DNA from: Bauldia litoralis
GTDB lineage: Bacteria > Pseudomonadota > Alphaproteobacteria > Rhizobiales > Kaistiaceae
NCBI RefSeq assembly: GCF_900104485.1
Contig: NZ_FMXQ01000005.1
Span: forward strand, 310,001-374,000
DNA: 64,000 bases
Direction of reading: 5' to 3'
Positions within the stretch are counted from its first letter, which is position 1. Each line of letters opens with the position of its first letter. A program made the translations under genes and the position numbers. Below the pieces are notes generated by a model, which was not told where the DNA came from, searched no databases, and saw only the letters and a program-made list of their open reading frames with translations. Below are positions 26,007 through 34,328 of the stretch, in pieces.

Positions 26007-26945
26007 ATGAAAATTCTGATTACCGGCGACAAGGGCTTCGTCGCGTCCAAACTCAAGCAGCGCCTCGCCCGAGATGGATACGCCATCGAAGGTTTCGATC
26101 GCGTCGACGGCAAGGATTTGGCGGACCTCGCAATTCTTGAAAAGAGCATCCGGGCAGCGGACGTTGTCTTTCATATCGCGGCGCAAGCGGATTTAACCGT
26201 TATGGCCGAATCGGTAGATGCTGGTAGGGTTGGCGTAAGGGATATCGTGAACGCGACTGATAATGTCGCGTATCTGTGCGCCACGAACAAAAAGTGGCTG
26301 ATCTTCGCTTCGACCGCTTGCGTCTATGGCAACGCCAAGTCTCCGCCGCACAGCGAAGATCAATCCCTTCCAATGCCGCCGGAACTCTATGCCTGCGCCA
26401 AATATGCGGCCGAGATGATCATCCGGGGATATGGACTGAACTACAGAATGCCGTGGACCGCGCTTCGTCTTGGGACGACATATGGGCCCGGAATGCGACC
26501 GGCTCTCGGCGTCCATGTTTTCCTGGAGCAGGCGATGAACGGGCATCCGATCACTGTCCACGGCGACGGGACCCACGACCGCGCGTTGATCTACGTTGAA
26601 GATATCGTCGATGGCATGGTGGCATGCTTGGAAGATCCGGTCAGCGCGCAGTGCGAGGTGTTCAATCTGACGGCGAGGCAGTCGATTTCGGCTCTGAGGA
26701 TGGCGGAGGACATTAAGCGTATTGCCGGATCCTCATCTCCGATCATCTTTGTCGAACAACGTAAGAATCAGATCCTTCAGGAAGCATTCTCCACCTCGAA
26801 AGCCGAACGCATGCTCGGGTGGCGGGCTGTGACCACCTGGCACGAAGGACTTACAAGGACCTACGAGTGGATGAAGAAAGACATTCAGGCCCGTCTTCAA
26901 GGCTCGTCCGCCCTTGGGCACTGTAAGAAAATGCCTTTAGGTTAG
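26007..26945 (+). CDS. NAD-dependent epimerase/dehydratase (extended SDR)
   Basis: The 312-residue protein is an extended short-chain dehydrogenase/reductase acting on a nucleotide sugar. The NAD loop is TGDKGFVAS at 6-14, with Asp-Lys where many relatives have Ala-Xaa. The catalytic Thr/Ser lies in STACVYG at 102-108 and the Tyr-x-x-x-Lys pair is Y128/K132 in LYACAKYA. TTYGPGM and ALIYVEDIVDGM are the usual later motifs that bind the nucleotide sugar. UDP-glucose/galactose 4-epimerase or a related dehydratase is possible; the substrate cannot be named. It stands alone on the plus strand, followed by a sulfotransferase gene 84 bp later, with which it may be cotranscribed. Confidence 0.85.
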   Translation: MKILITGDKGFVASKLKQRLARDGYAIEGFDRVDGKDLADLAILEKSIRAADVVFHIAAQADLTVMAESVDAGRVGVRDIVNATDNVAYLCATNKKWLIFASTACVYGNAKSPPHSEDQSLPMPPELYACAKYAAEMIIRGYGLNYRMPWTALRLGTTYGPGMRPALGVHVFLEQAMNGHPITVHGDGTHDRALIYVEDIVDGMVACLEDPVSAQCEVFNLTARQSISALRMAEDIKRIAGSSSPIIFVEQRKNQILQEAFSTSKAERMLGWRAVTTWHEGLTRTYEWMKKDIQARLQGSSALGHCKKMPLG

Positions 26946-27029
26946 CGACCGGGCGTATTTTAGCGTCCGCATTACTCTTATCATTGGCAGGCGCAAAATT
27001 TCATTTCAGAAACAGGAGTTGCGCTGGAA

Positions 27030-27662
27030 GTGATCTCTAGAAAATGGAAGTTCGTGTTCATCCACGTCCCAAAGACGGGCGGCAATTCGATTTCCCGCGC
27101 ACTCTTGCCATTCTCAGAAAGCAAGCTGGTCGAAGCTGCGTCTCCGGTCGGGCACGGCAGTGGTGAAAACTTCTGGACGGTCGATCCAGTTCTTGGGTCC
27201 GACAAGCACTTCAGGGCCAACCAGTACGGTGAGCTTCTCGGAGAAAGAATCCGGGATCACTTCGTTTTCGCGACGGTTCGCAATCCGTGGGATCGGGCCG
27301 TCTCCCTCTACTTTTTTCGGAAGCAAGTCGCAAAAGAGCAGCAAGTGTCTTGGATACGATGCGACGATCAGGGGCCAGAGACCTTCGACCGGGCTCAGTT
27401 TTTACGCTTTATCGAAAGTGGCGAACCGACGCAATGCTCCTTCCTTGGTACCGGACAGACGGCGGTGCATCTCATGCGCTTCGAGAACCTCGAAGCCGAC
27501 TTCCGGGAAGTCTGCCGGAGGCTTGGCTTGGGCTCTCTGAGACTAGAACGAATAAATGCTTCCCGACGCCCCCGGTATCAGGATGTGTTGGACCTGGAGC
27601 TCGCGGAGCGGATCGCGCACCAATTCGCAGAGGACGTGGAACGGTTCGGCTACAGTTTCTGA
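27030..27662 (+). CDS. Sulfotransferase family 2 domain protein (carbohydrate sulfotransferase type)
   Basis: The 210-residue protein is predicted to transfer sulfate from PAPS to a sugar hydroxyl. The 5'-phosphosulfate loop is HVPKTGGNSI at 12-21 and the 3'-phosphate site is VRNPWDRAVSLYFF at 83-96. Both match the Sulfotransfer_2 family, which includes chondroitin and HNK-1 sulfotransferases and bacterial relatives such as NodH-like enzymes. No membrane segment is visible, so it should act in the cytoplasm on a nucleotide sugar or on the lipid-linked chain. GTG is the start, with AGGAG about 12 nt upstream. It is one of three sulfotransferase domains in the window, which strengthens the case for a sulfated glycan. 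Confidence 0.88.
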   Translation: MISRKWKFVFIHVPKTGGNSISRALLPFSESKLVEAASPVGHGSGENFWTVDPVLGSDKHFRANQYGELLGERIRDHFVFATVRNPWDRAVSLYFFRKQVAKEQQVSWIRCDDQGPETFDRAQFLRFIESGEPTQCSFLGTGQTAVHLMRFENLEADFREVCRRLGLGSLRLERINASRRPRYQDVLDLELAERIAHQFAEDVERFGYSF

Positions 27663-27920
27663 CCAAAAGCCAGCATCGCGGCCGCGGCCGGCAAGCCGCT
27701 ATTCGCAGGCAGTCTCAACCAGTCTCGGGTTGACGGGATGCTCGCCATACTTCGAGCGATGGCCGACACCGTATCTGGGATGACCTACGACTCGCCAACC
27801 GCACCGTAGACCCAAGAGCATCGCAATACGTTTGGAACAATCGCCGAGGAGTTTTTAGCGAAGTATGCGAGCCAACGATAGAGGGCTTCGACCCAGCGAG
27901 AGTACCGCCGGGTAGTGTCC
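27663..27920. other. Non-coding or decayed stretch before the IS256-type element
   Basis: One plus-strand frame stays open from about 27772 to 27939, with WDDLRLANRTVDPRASQYVWN and ends LLSHI at the insertion sequence. It lacks a start and I cannot assign it to a family. It may be the residue of a gene cut by the element. Confidence 0.3.
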
Positions 27921-29142
27921 AGCTTCTTTCGCACATTTGATCACGCGACGACGGCTCCGTGTTGATGGCTATGGTCCGCGCAGAGCGGGTCCATGTTCAT
28001 GTATTTCCGGGTCGACCACTGGGTTCCGGCAATGTGTCGGAGCGGGCGGCGGCGAGGTTCAAGCAGGATTGACCGTCCGGTCATGCGCCCACGACCCGGG
28101 TTCGTCGCCTGGCATAGTAGGTCAGGGTTTCGCCGACTTGCTGTTCGACCAGATCGGCGGCTTTCACCATCCGCTGCCGGCGCAACTCGGCAACGACCGC
28201 CTCGGCCTTGCCGGCGGCCGTGTCCCGGTTTCCTGGGCGTGGATCGCCTTGAACATATGGCCGACCTCGCGAACCCTCGTGCTGGGCACATGGCTGAAGA
28301 CGTTGCGGTAAAAATGCACGACGCACCTTTGCCACCGCGCGTCCGGCAGATAATCGGACACGCTCTCGACCAGACCGCGGCAGGCGTCGGAAACGACCAG
28401 TTCGACGCCCTTGAGACCGCGGTCGACCAGGTGACGCAGGAAACGACTTGTCCTCCTTGGCGCCCTCGCAGATGCCGAGGATCTCACGATAGCCCTCAGC
28501 GGTGACGCCGATCGCGACGAGCAGCGAGACGTTGCGCACCTCGCCCGCCCAACTCCGCTTCATCACGATCCCGTCGAGAAAAACGTACGGATATTCGCCC
28601 TCGATCGGTTTGTGCCGCCATTCCTCGATCAAGGCTTAGATCTTCTTGTTGAGATTGGAGACCGTGCTCGGGCTGACGCGCGTGCCCCAGTGCGCTTCGG
28701 TGATGTCCTCGACGCGGCGCACCGAGACGCCGGCGAGATACATCTCGACCAGGGCTTCCTCGACAGAACTCTCCCGCCGCTGGTAGCGCTCGATGATGGC
28801 CGTCTCGAAGGTCTGCCGACGTAGCTTCGGAACCTTGAGGCTGACCTTGCCCGCCTTCGTCTCAAGATTGCGCTCGTAGTGGCCGGCGCGGGTGTCCCGA
28901 CGCCCCTCGGTCCGTTCATATCGACCGGCGCCACAGACCCGGTCCGCTTCCGCGTCGAGCATCGCGTTCAGCGCTTCCTCGACCGTGCCTCCAACCATCT
29001 CGCCCAGATGGTCCCTGATCCGCGCCTCATCGATCTGGATCAACTGGCCCATCGGCTTGGCCTCCGGCTTCTCGTCCATCTCAGCTCCTCTCAGATATCC
29101 TGAAGGAAGCCACCTCGCTCACCAAATGTGCGAAAGACTCTG
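27921..29142 (-). mobile_element. IS256-family insertion sequence, inactive
   Basis: A perfect 15-bp inverted repeat, TCTTTCGCACATTTG at 27925-27939 and its complement at 29123-29137, bounds a transposase-derived region of about 1.2 kb. Length and content fit the IS256 family. The exact outer ends and the target duplication could not be fixed by eye, because the bases just outside the repeats do not give an obvious 8-9 bp match. The element separates the epimerase/sulfotransferase pair from the large leftward operon. Confidence 0.82.
28081..29079 (-). pseudogene. IS256-family transposase, frameshifted with internal deletion
   Basis: The first 147 codons are intact and include HLGEMVGGTVEEALNAML, RVCGAGRYERTEGRRDTRAG and VSVRRVEDITEAHWG. 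Then an in-frame TAA at 28636 interrupts the reading just before ALIEEWRHKPIEGEYPYVFL. The first catalytic Asp (FLDGI) and the second (VSDACRGL) are present but lie in different frames. The segment that should hold the catalytic Glu is deleted, between LTYYA and RRRTRVVGA. The C-terminal LRHIAGTQWSTRKYMNMD is in yet another frame near 27990-28050. The element cannot move unless a complete copy elsewhere supplies transposase. Confidence 0.88.
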
Positions 29143-29370
29143 TACGTAATCTACCGCCGCATCTTGACCGGGTTCGACACTCGCCAATGCCGCGATAAAC
29201 CGATCAGCAAGATATCGAAGCGGGACGTGCTTGATGTCACTGAGGCAATCGACGAGCGCGGCTCACCAGGCGCGTCAAAGCGCTCGCTGGTTTACCGGCG
29301 ACGTTTCTTCAATTGGTGTGCGGAACGTGATCTGATTGAGAGCGTGCCGACGGCACCGAATCCGCCCTCC
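29143..29370 (+). pseudogene. Tyrosine integrase (core-binding domain) remnant
   Basis: Directly beyond the insertion sequence, a plus-strand frame reads DKPISKISKRDVLDVTEAID and then ASKRSLVYRRRFFNWCAERDLIE. This is the helical SAM-like core-binding domain that precedes the catalytic domain in phage and island tyrosine integrases. No start is visible because the insertion sequence occupies that side. No catalytic Arg-His-Arg-Tyr domain follows, since similarity ends near 29370. It is therefore a fragment of about 70 codons. Its presence suggests that an integrative element once entered this locus. Confidence 0.7.
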
Positions 29371-29429
29371 ACGTCCAGAGGTAAAGCGCAATCGGGTATG
29401 CCGGCGCAGATTTGGCTGGCCAGAGGCGG

Positions 29430-30245
29430 TCATCTGCGTTTCGCGCTGCCGCACTCCCCGGTCGCTTTTAACGCCAGAGAATCGAACTCGAGCATCCAAG
29501 CGAACTCGGTCCCGAGAAGCGCTTTTTTGACCTCATCGTAATTAGCAAGGATATCGGAAATAGGCTCTGGGTTTTGCCGCGACATCGTCAATCCAGCTTG
29601 AATGTCGGCCGCGGAGGTCTGATTCTGGCACAGCGCGGACACCACTTCTGAGGCGTAAGGGGCCACATTTCCATTAGGATCGAACAAGTGCTCGTAGATG
29701 ACTGTAAGGCCCCACGGAATCCGAAGCCTGATCTCTTCCACGGCCTTCATATCTGCCACCAGTTGACCAATCAACAACTCCACGGGAACGTTAATCGTTT
29801 CGGGAGCGAGGCCCTGCGACCTGCCCTGCGACCAGACGCCCGTCTTCTTTGCGATCAAGTGTGACAGCACCACGCGCAGCCTGTTCATTCGATGCACGCG
29901 GATGATCTTGGCGTTTATTTCCCTAAGTACCCTATAGCTGACGTAGGTACCTCCCGGATAGCCAAAGTCTAACGCTGCAGCGTGATCGATCTTGATGTCA
30001 ATAACAACCTGCCCTTCTGGGCATCGATTCTTCAGAGCATCTAGATAACTTCGGAAAACCGTTGGCTGCATCTGGGGATGTATTGCGTCAGGGGCTTGCT
30101 CCATTGCATTTTTCAAGTATGCGTAGAAGCCATTCTCGCCTGCCTGCAGATGAAATATTTCGCCAAGATCGACCGCGCCTGCAACCGACAGCATTTGGCG
30201 GAAGACGGTCGTGCCGGACCGTTGAGTGCTGCAGATGCCGATCAT
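29430..30245 (-). CDS. Sulfotransferase (Stf0-like)
   Basis: The 271-residue protein resembles Stf0-type bacterial sulfotransferases. The PAPS 5'-phosphosulfate loop is STQRSGTTVF at 6-15, where Stf0 has Ser-x-Pro-Arg-Ser-Gly-Thr. The 3'-phosphate-binding helix is IIRVHRMNRLRVVLSH at 114-129. VIDIKIDH near 81-88 precedes it as in relatives. No signal peptide or membrane helix is visible. It is the last gene of a leftward operon with two methyltransferases and two glycosyltransferases, 32 bp after the GT4 gene, so it probably decorates the glycan made by that set. The Pro to Gln change in the loop is unusual but the Arg-Ser-Gly-Thr core is intact. Confidence 0.8.
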   Translation of the reverse strand: MIGICSTQRSGTTVFRQMLSVAGAVDLGEIFHLQAGENGFYAYLKNAMEQAPDAIHPQMQPTVFRSYLDALKNRCPEGQVVIDIKIDHAAALDFGYPGGTYVSYRVLREINAKIIRVHRMNRLRVVLSHLIAKKTGVWSQGRSQGLAPETINVPVELLIGQLVADMKAVEEIRLRIPWGLTVIYEHLFDPNGNVAPYASEVVSALCQNQTSAADIQAGLTMSRQNPEPISDILANYDEVKKALLGTEFAWMLEFDSLALKATGECGSAKRR

Positions 30246-30277
30246 TTTCCCCCTATGCTCATGCTAGTCTGGCACCC

Positions 30278-31468
30278 TTATCGAGACGTCTCGCGGGCCC
30301 GCGTATCAACCCTGCCCGCTGAAAGCCCTTGCCAGAGCGATTGAAGCGACTCGTGCGTCTGGTCGGCGAACGCGGCGAAGCTGAATTGCTCGACGTAGTC
30401 GGCGACGGCTTTGTCGTGTGTCCTCAGCGGTCGGGTTCCCGCGTCGGTACGAGCCTCGTCCTGCCGCAGGCCGTCAAGGACGTCAAGCAGCGCCTTGGCC
30501 AAAGCGAGTGGCTGTCCGGTCGGCACGGTCCTCCCGTGACCGCCCGCGATGTGTCGGAGATTGTGCGCGTCATAAGTCACTGGTAAGCAGCCCCCCCTAA
30601 GCGCCTCAATGGCGGGCACGCAGAAGCCTTCATGGTACGATGGCAGAACGAAGACATGCGCGCGCGCGTAGTGCTCCGCGAGGCTGGTCGCGTCGGCATC
30701 CCCCACAAGTTCAACAATCGGATCAAGACCGCGCGTTATGATCGTCTCCCGAACGGTCCGCAAATACTCGGGCGATGACCATCGAGTCGTGCCGACGATG
30801 CGCGCTTTCAGCGGGCCGACGTTCGGTTCTGCCGCCAGGCGCTCGATGCTCTCCAGAAGATCGATAACACCCTTCGATGGCACGATGCGACCGACAAAGA
30901 TGAGTTCAAACACGTCGCGAGGCTTTGTTGCCAGCAAGCCTTTCTTGGGAAACTCGATGGCAAGGGGGATCACCTCGATTCGTTGCGGATCCACGTCGTG
31001 ATCGGTCGCAATCCCTGCATTTACCAGGCTGTCCGCCCAGACCAGATCCGCATCGCGAAGCAGATGGACTTGCTGCCAGGATTGGTCGATCACGAACCAA
31101 TCGCTCTCCGGCACGAGTTCGCGCGATGTGACATTGTGGAAACGCATGACCTGCAACGCTCCGGGCGCACCTATCATCACGGCGTCAATCACATCGGCGT
31201 AAACGCCGAAATGGTAGATCACGATATCAGAATCTTGGAATGCGGGGTTTGCGAGCAGGTCGTCAACCGAGCGCACCAAGGTGAACTCAACACCGGGGAG
31301 TTCGCAGCAATAGGTAAAGAAACGCGGCTTAACGCCGAACGACAGGGCGACTGCCCGCCCAGTGTCGATCGCGGCCCGCGAGATGGCATCCCGCTCCACC
31401 AGCATCGGCGCCACGATCGAGATATTGGTCGGCCGAGCCGGCGGCACCTTTTTAGCCGCGGGTTTCAT
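30278..31468 (-). CDS. Glycosyltransferase family 4
   Basis: The 396-residue GT-B protein has clear GT4 hallmarks in the C-terminal half: LIFVGRIVPSKGVIDLLES and then HVFVLPSYHEGFCVPAIEAL with the E-x7-E pair. The N-terminal half is less typical and lacks the usual long glycine-rich loop near the start. DIVIYHFGVYADV and QVMRFHNVTSRELVP stand in the acceptor region. Similar proteins with a HFG(V/L)Y-type element occur in capsule loci. Its start overlaps the stop of the GT2-GT4 gene by 4 bp, so it is translationally coupled to it. Sugar specificity cannot be told. Confidence 0.87.
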   Translation of the reverse strand: MKPAAKKVPPARPTNISIVAPMLVERDAISRAAIDTGRAVALSFGVKPRFFTYCCELPGVEFTLVRSVDDLLANPAFQDSDIVIYHFGVYADVIDAVMIGAPGALQVMRFHNVTSRELVPESDWFVIDQSWQQVHLLRDADLVWADSLVNAGIATDHDVDPQRIEVIPLAIEFPKKGLLATKPRDVFELIFVGRIVPSKGVIDLLESIERLAAEPNVGPLKARIVGTTRWSSPEYLRTVRETIITRGLDPIVELVGDADATSLAEHYARAHVFVLPSYHEGFCVPAIEALRGGCLPVTYDAHNLRHIAGGHGRTVPTGQPLALAKALLDVLDGLRQDEARTDAGTRPLRTHDKAVADYVEQFSFAAFADQTHESLQSLWQGLSAGRVDTRARETSR

Positions 31469-33705
31469 GAAGTGACTTCAAATATCGGCTGCGGCACCGG
31501 CGCAGCAGCGCCATCGAGGAGACGGAGCACGCCTTCGACCATCGATGCCGGCGTGAACTGCCTCTCATAGTGTCGCCGCGAAGCCTCGCCCAGGCTTGTG
31601 CGAAGGACGGAATCTTCGAGGAGCGTATCCAAGGCCGCCTCTAGCGAGCCTTCATCGCCGGGTTCCGCGAACAAGGTGGTCTCTCCGGCGAGGCCGACCT
31701 CGACCATGCCGCCGGTGGCGCAGGCCACCGAGGGTTTGCCATGCATCATCGCCTCGACGACTACCAAGCCAAAGCTTTCGAAGAGCGATGGGGCGACAAA
31801 GATATCGCAGGCCTCGTAGAAGCCGCGAAGCGCCTCGGCCGGGACTTCGCCGTGGAAATGAACTCTTTCTTGGACGGCCGCCGAGGCGGTGTTCTCGAAG
31901 GCCGTGCGGTAGGTCTGCCCCTCGGGTCCTGGAATCTGGTCGTTGCCAACGATATCGACGTGGAGCAAGGGACGCTTCGCAACCAGCCGTTCGAGCACCG
32001 GCAAGAGGACATGAATGCCCTTGCGCGATTCCAGCCGGCCGACGAAGAGTAGTCGCACTCCTCCCTCCGGCAAACGTGCTGGTGCGATGGCGACGGCCGC
32101 CACTTCATCGGCAATGCCAAGGGGCACAACGCTGATCCGGTCAGCCGGAAAGTCAACTGCGTAGCGTTCCGAAATCTCGATAGAGATGGCGCGGCTGATC
32201 GCATGGATGTGCGCCGCGCCGGCGAGAATTCGTCCCTCCGTTTCGATCATCGGCTTACCGAACATCTTCATGAAGGTCGCATCTGCCCGCTCGGCCGGCC
32301 GGCTATCGAGCCAGTGGCGGAGGCTTGTTTGCAGCCCAAGCACCACGGGCCACCGCTCCGCAGCAACCAGAGCCGCGGCCTCGCAGTCCCAGAGCGGCAC
32401 GTAAATCGCACCGAGTGGGTTCTTCTCCGCTATCCGGTCAACCTCTTGCGCAACCCGGGTCGCTCGCCCCCATATATGAGCGGGCATGTGCCATCCATCC
32501 GGCATGGGCTGCACTGGGTCGTGGCCGCTCCCGAGCCGGTGGACCCAGACCCCATCCTCGAAGTCGAGACGATCGTGAGAGTCGCTTTTCGCAATGACAT
32601 GGACGTGATGACCGCGCGCCGCGATGCCACTTGCGATCTGGTGGACATAGCGCCCGATGCCGCCGGTCCTTTCGGGCGGGTATTCCTGACTCACAAGGCA
32701 ATAGGTACGTGCGCCGCCGCTCGGAATTCTTGTCACAAATGGTAGAAAGGCTGGCGGGTCGGGCCAGTCGGCCGGCTCCCGCGTCCTGCGCACCCCAGAC
32801 AGGCCGCGCTCGAGCCCGATCCGCCATGCAAGCTCGACATCCTCCCAGTATGACTTGAGCTCCGCCTCGGTCATTCTGCCGCCATCAAGATGGTGACGAA
32901 TGTCCTTGTCATGCTCATCAATGAAACGGGCAGCATCGCGAATCAGCGTGTCAAGCGGATAGTGGTCACCGCCATTGATGAGCGAAAAGTAAAGCTTGTT
33001 CTTTATCACAGCGAAACGCTTGCGCGTGATCCGATCGGCAGAACGGATTTCACTCGGCAGGAATTTGTGATGGACGGCAGCACCTGCAAGCTGGCGGACG
33101 CGCCAGCCCGCGTCAACGAGGCGGCAGCAGAGGTCGGTTTCGTCTAGGTAGAACTCGTACTCTTCGTCGAAGCCGCCAACCGCGCGCAAGGCGTCGGCCC
33201 GAAATGAGCTATTAGCACCCTGCACGTATGGTATCGCAGCCGACAGTGGAAAATCGAAATCGTAAGCTGGCTCCGTGCGCCGCCAATCGGCGCGGCCGAG
33301 ACGATCTGCAGTTGAATAAGAGTATTGCAGCTTTGTACCGGTATGGTCGTAGACCGAGCCACCTACCGCCCCGACCTCCGGCTCCACATATGCAGCCACG
33401 ATCCCGGCCAGCCAGTCGGGCTCTGGGATGGCATCATCGTCAAGAAAAGCCACGATGTCGCCAGCCGAAACCGAGATGCCCTCATTTCGCGCAAGCGAAA
33501 TGTTGCGCAGCGGGCAATGTACGACCTTGATCCGCCTTCCCCATTTGGCAATGCGCTCGCGTGTACCGTCTGGTGTGGGGCCGCAAACAACGATGACCTC
33601 GAACTCCCGCCATTCCAGCCAGTCTAGGCTCTCCAGAGTCCGCACGACGGCTTCAGCGCGGCCGTCGGTGACGATGATGACCGAGGCACGCATGGAATCT
33701 AGCAC
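31465..33705 (-). CDS. Two-domain glycosyltransferase, GT2 plus GT4
   Basis: This 746-residue protein carries two complete catalytic modules. Residues 6 to about 290 form an inverting GT2 domain, with SVIIVTDGRAEAVVRTLESL at the start, the metal-binding Asp triplet FLDDDAIPEPDWL at about 87-99 and a catalytic EFYLDETDLCCRL near 184-196. Residues from about 334 form a GT4 domain with VSQEYPPERTGGIGRYV, LLFVGRLESRKGIHVLLPVL and SLFESFGLVVVEAMMHGKP. One chain could add two consecutive sugars. The membrane is not spanned, so it acts in the cytoplasm. The start overlaps the methyltransferase stop by 7 bp and the stop overlaps the next GT4 start by 4 bp. Confidence 0.9.
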   Translation of the reverse strand: MLDSMRASVIIVTDGRAEAVVRTLESLDWLEWREFEVIVVCGPTPDGTRERIAKWGRRIKVVHCPLRNISLARNEGISVSAGDIVAFLDDDAIPEPDWLAGIVAAYVEPEVGAVGGSVYDHTGTKLQYSYSTADRLGRADWRRTEPAYDFDFPLSAAIPYVQGANSSFRADALRAVGGFDEEYEFYLDETDLCCRLVDAGWRVRQLAGAAVHHKFLPSEIRSADRITRKRFAVIKNKLYFSLINGGDHYPLDTLIRDAARFIDEHDKDIRHHLDGGRMTEAELKSYWEDVELAWRIGLERGLSGVRRTREPADWPDPPAFLPFVTRIPSGGARTYCLVSQEYPPERTGGIGRYVHQIASGIAARGHHVHVIAKSDSHDRLDFEDGVWVHRLGSGHDPVQPMPDGWHMPAHIWGRATRVAQEVDRIAEKNPLGAIYVPLWDCEAAALVAAERWPVVLGLQTSLRHWLDSRPAERADATFMKMFGKPMIETEGRILAGAAHIHAISRAISIEISERYAVDFPADRISVVPLGIADEVAAVAIAPARLPEGGVRLLFVGRLESRKGIHVLLPVLERLVAKRPLLHVDIVGNDQIPGPEGQTYRTAFENTASAAVQERVHFHGEVPAEALRGFYEACDIFVAPSLFESFGLVVVEAMMHGKPSVACATGGMVEVGLAGETTLFAEPGDEGSLEAALDTLLEDSVLRTSLGEASRRHYERQFTPASMVEGVLRLLDGAAAPVPQPIFEVTS

Positions 33706-34328
33706 CGCCGCACCAAGCAGTTATCGCAGAACATCGACGCCTGCAGGGCCAGGTAGTGCACGCGCCAGTCGCTGGAGACGCAAAGTTCATTCACTACCTG
33801 TACGACGCCGTAAGGCGAGTTTCCGGTCAAGTCGGCCATGATGTAATCATTGAAGATCAGATAACCATGCCGCTTGATTTTGGCCAGCGCGGCCTCGGTA
33901 TCGCGGCGGACACCGTCATACGAATGGGCACCGTCAATGTAGATCACGTCGTAAAATTGATCAGGGCAGGAACGCGCCATGAGCGCCGAACTGTCACCCT
34001 CGAATAGGCGCATCCGGCCCGCCGCGATCCGGTCGGCGCAACGTTCTTCGTAAAATGCGCGGTGGCTCCGGCCTTGGAATGTCTCAATTAACGGACGCCC
34101 CCAGATGACCTCGACCTTGTGCAGTTGAAAGAGATCAAAGGCGTCGAACAATTTTGGAGCCAGCACGCCGCAAAGCCGTTCCGAAAAGTCGCCGTACGCG
34201 ACGCCGATCTCGGCCACATGCCCACCGGCGGGCAGAGACTCAAGCGCGTCGTCGCGGGTCGCGTAAAGCCGTGCACCCTGAACATGCTCGCGGCGGAGCG
34301 CCAATGGGTAAGGAAGGTCAGATGCCAT
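33699..34328 (-). CDS. Class I SAM-dependent methyltransferase
   Basis: The 209-residue protein has a Rossmann-type methyltransferase core. Motif I is VAEIGVAYGDFSERL at 38-52. YDVIYIDGAHSYDGVRRD, near 127-144, is the Asp-Gly-Ala-His motif of the Methyltransf_24 group, which includes sugar O-methyltransferases and macrocin O-methyltransferase-like enzymes that bind a divalent metal. It is probably a cytoplasmic glycan methylase. It overlaps the membrane-anchored methyltransferase gene upstream by 11 bp and the GT2-GT4 gene downstream by 7 bp, in one compact operon. Confidence 0.83.
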   Translation of the reverse strand: MASDLPYPLALRREHVQGARLYATRDDALESLPAGGHVAEIGVAYGDFSERLCGVLAPKLFDAFDLFQLHKVEVIWGRPLIETFQGRSHRAFYEERCADRIAAGRMRLFEGDSSALMARSCPDQFYDVIYIDGAHSYDGVRRDTEAALAKIKRHGYLIFNDYIMADLTGNSPYGVVQVVNELCVSSDWRVHYLALQASMFCDNCLVRRC

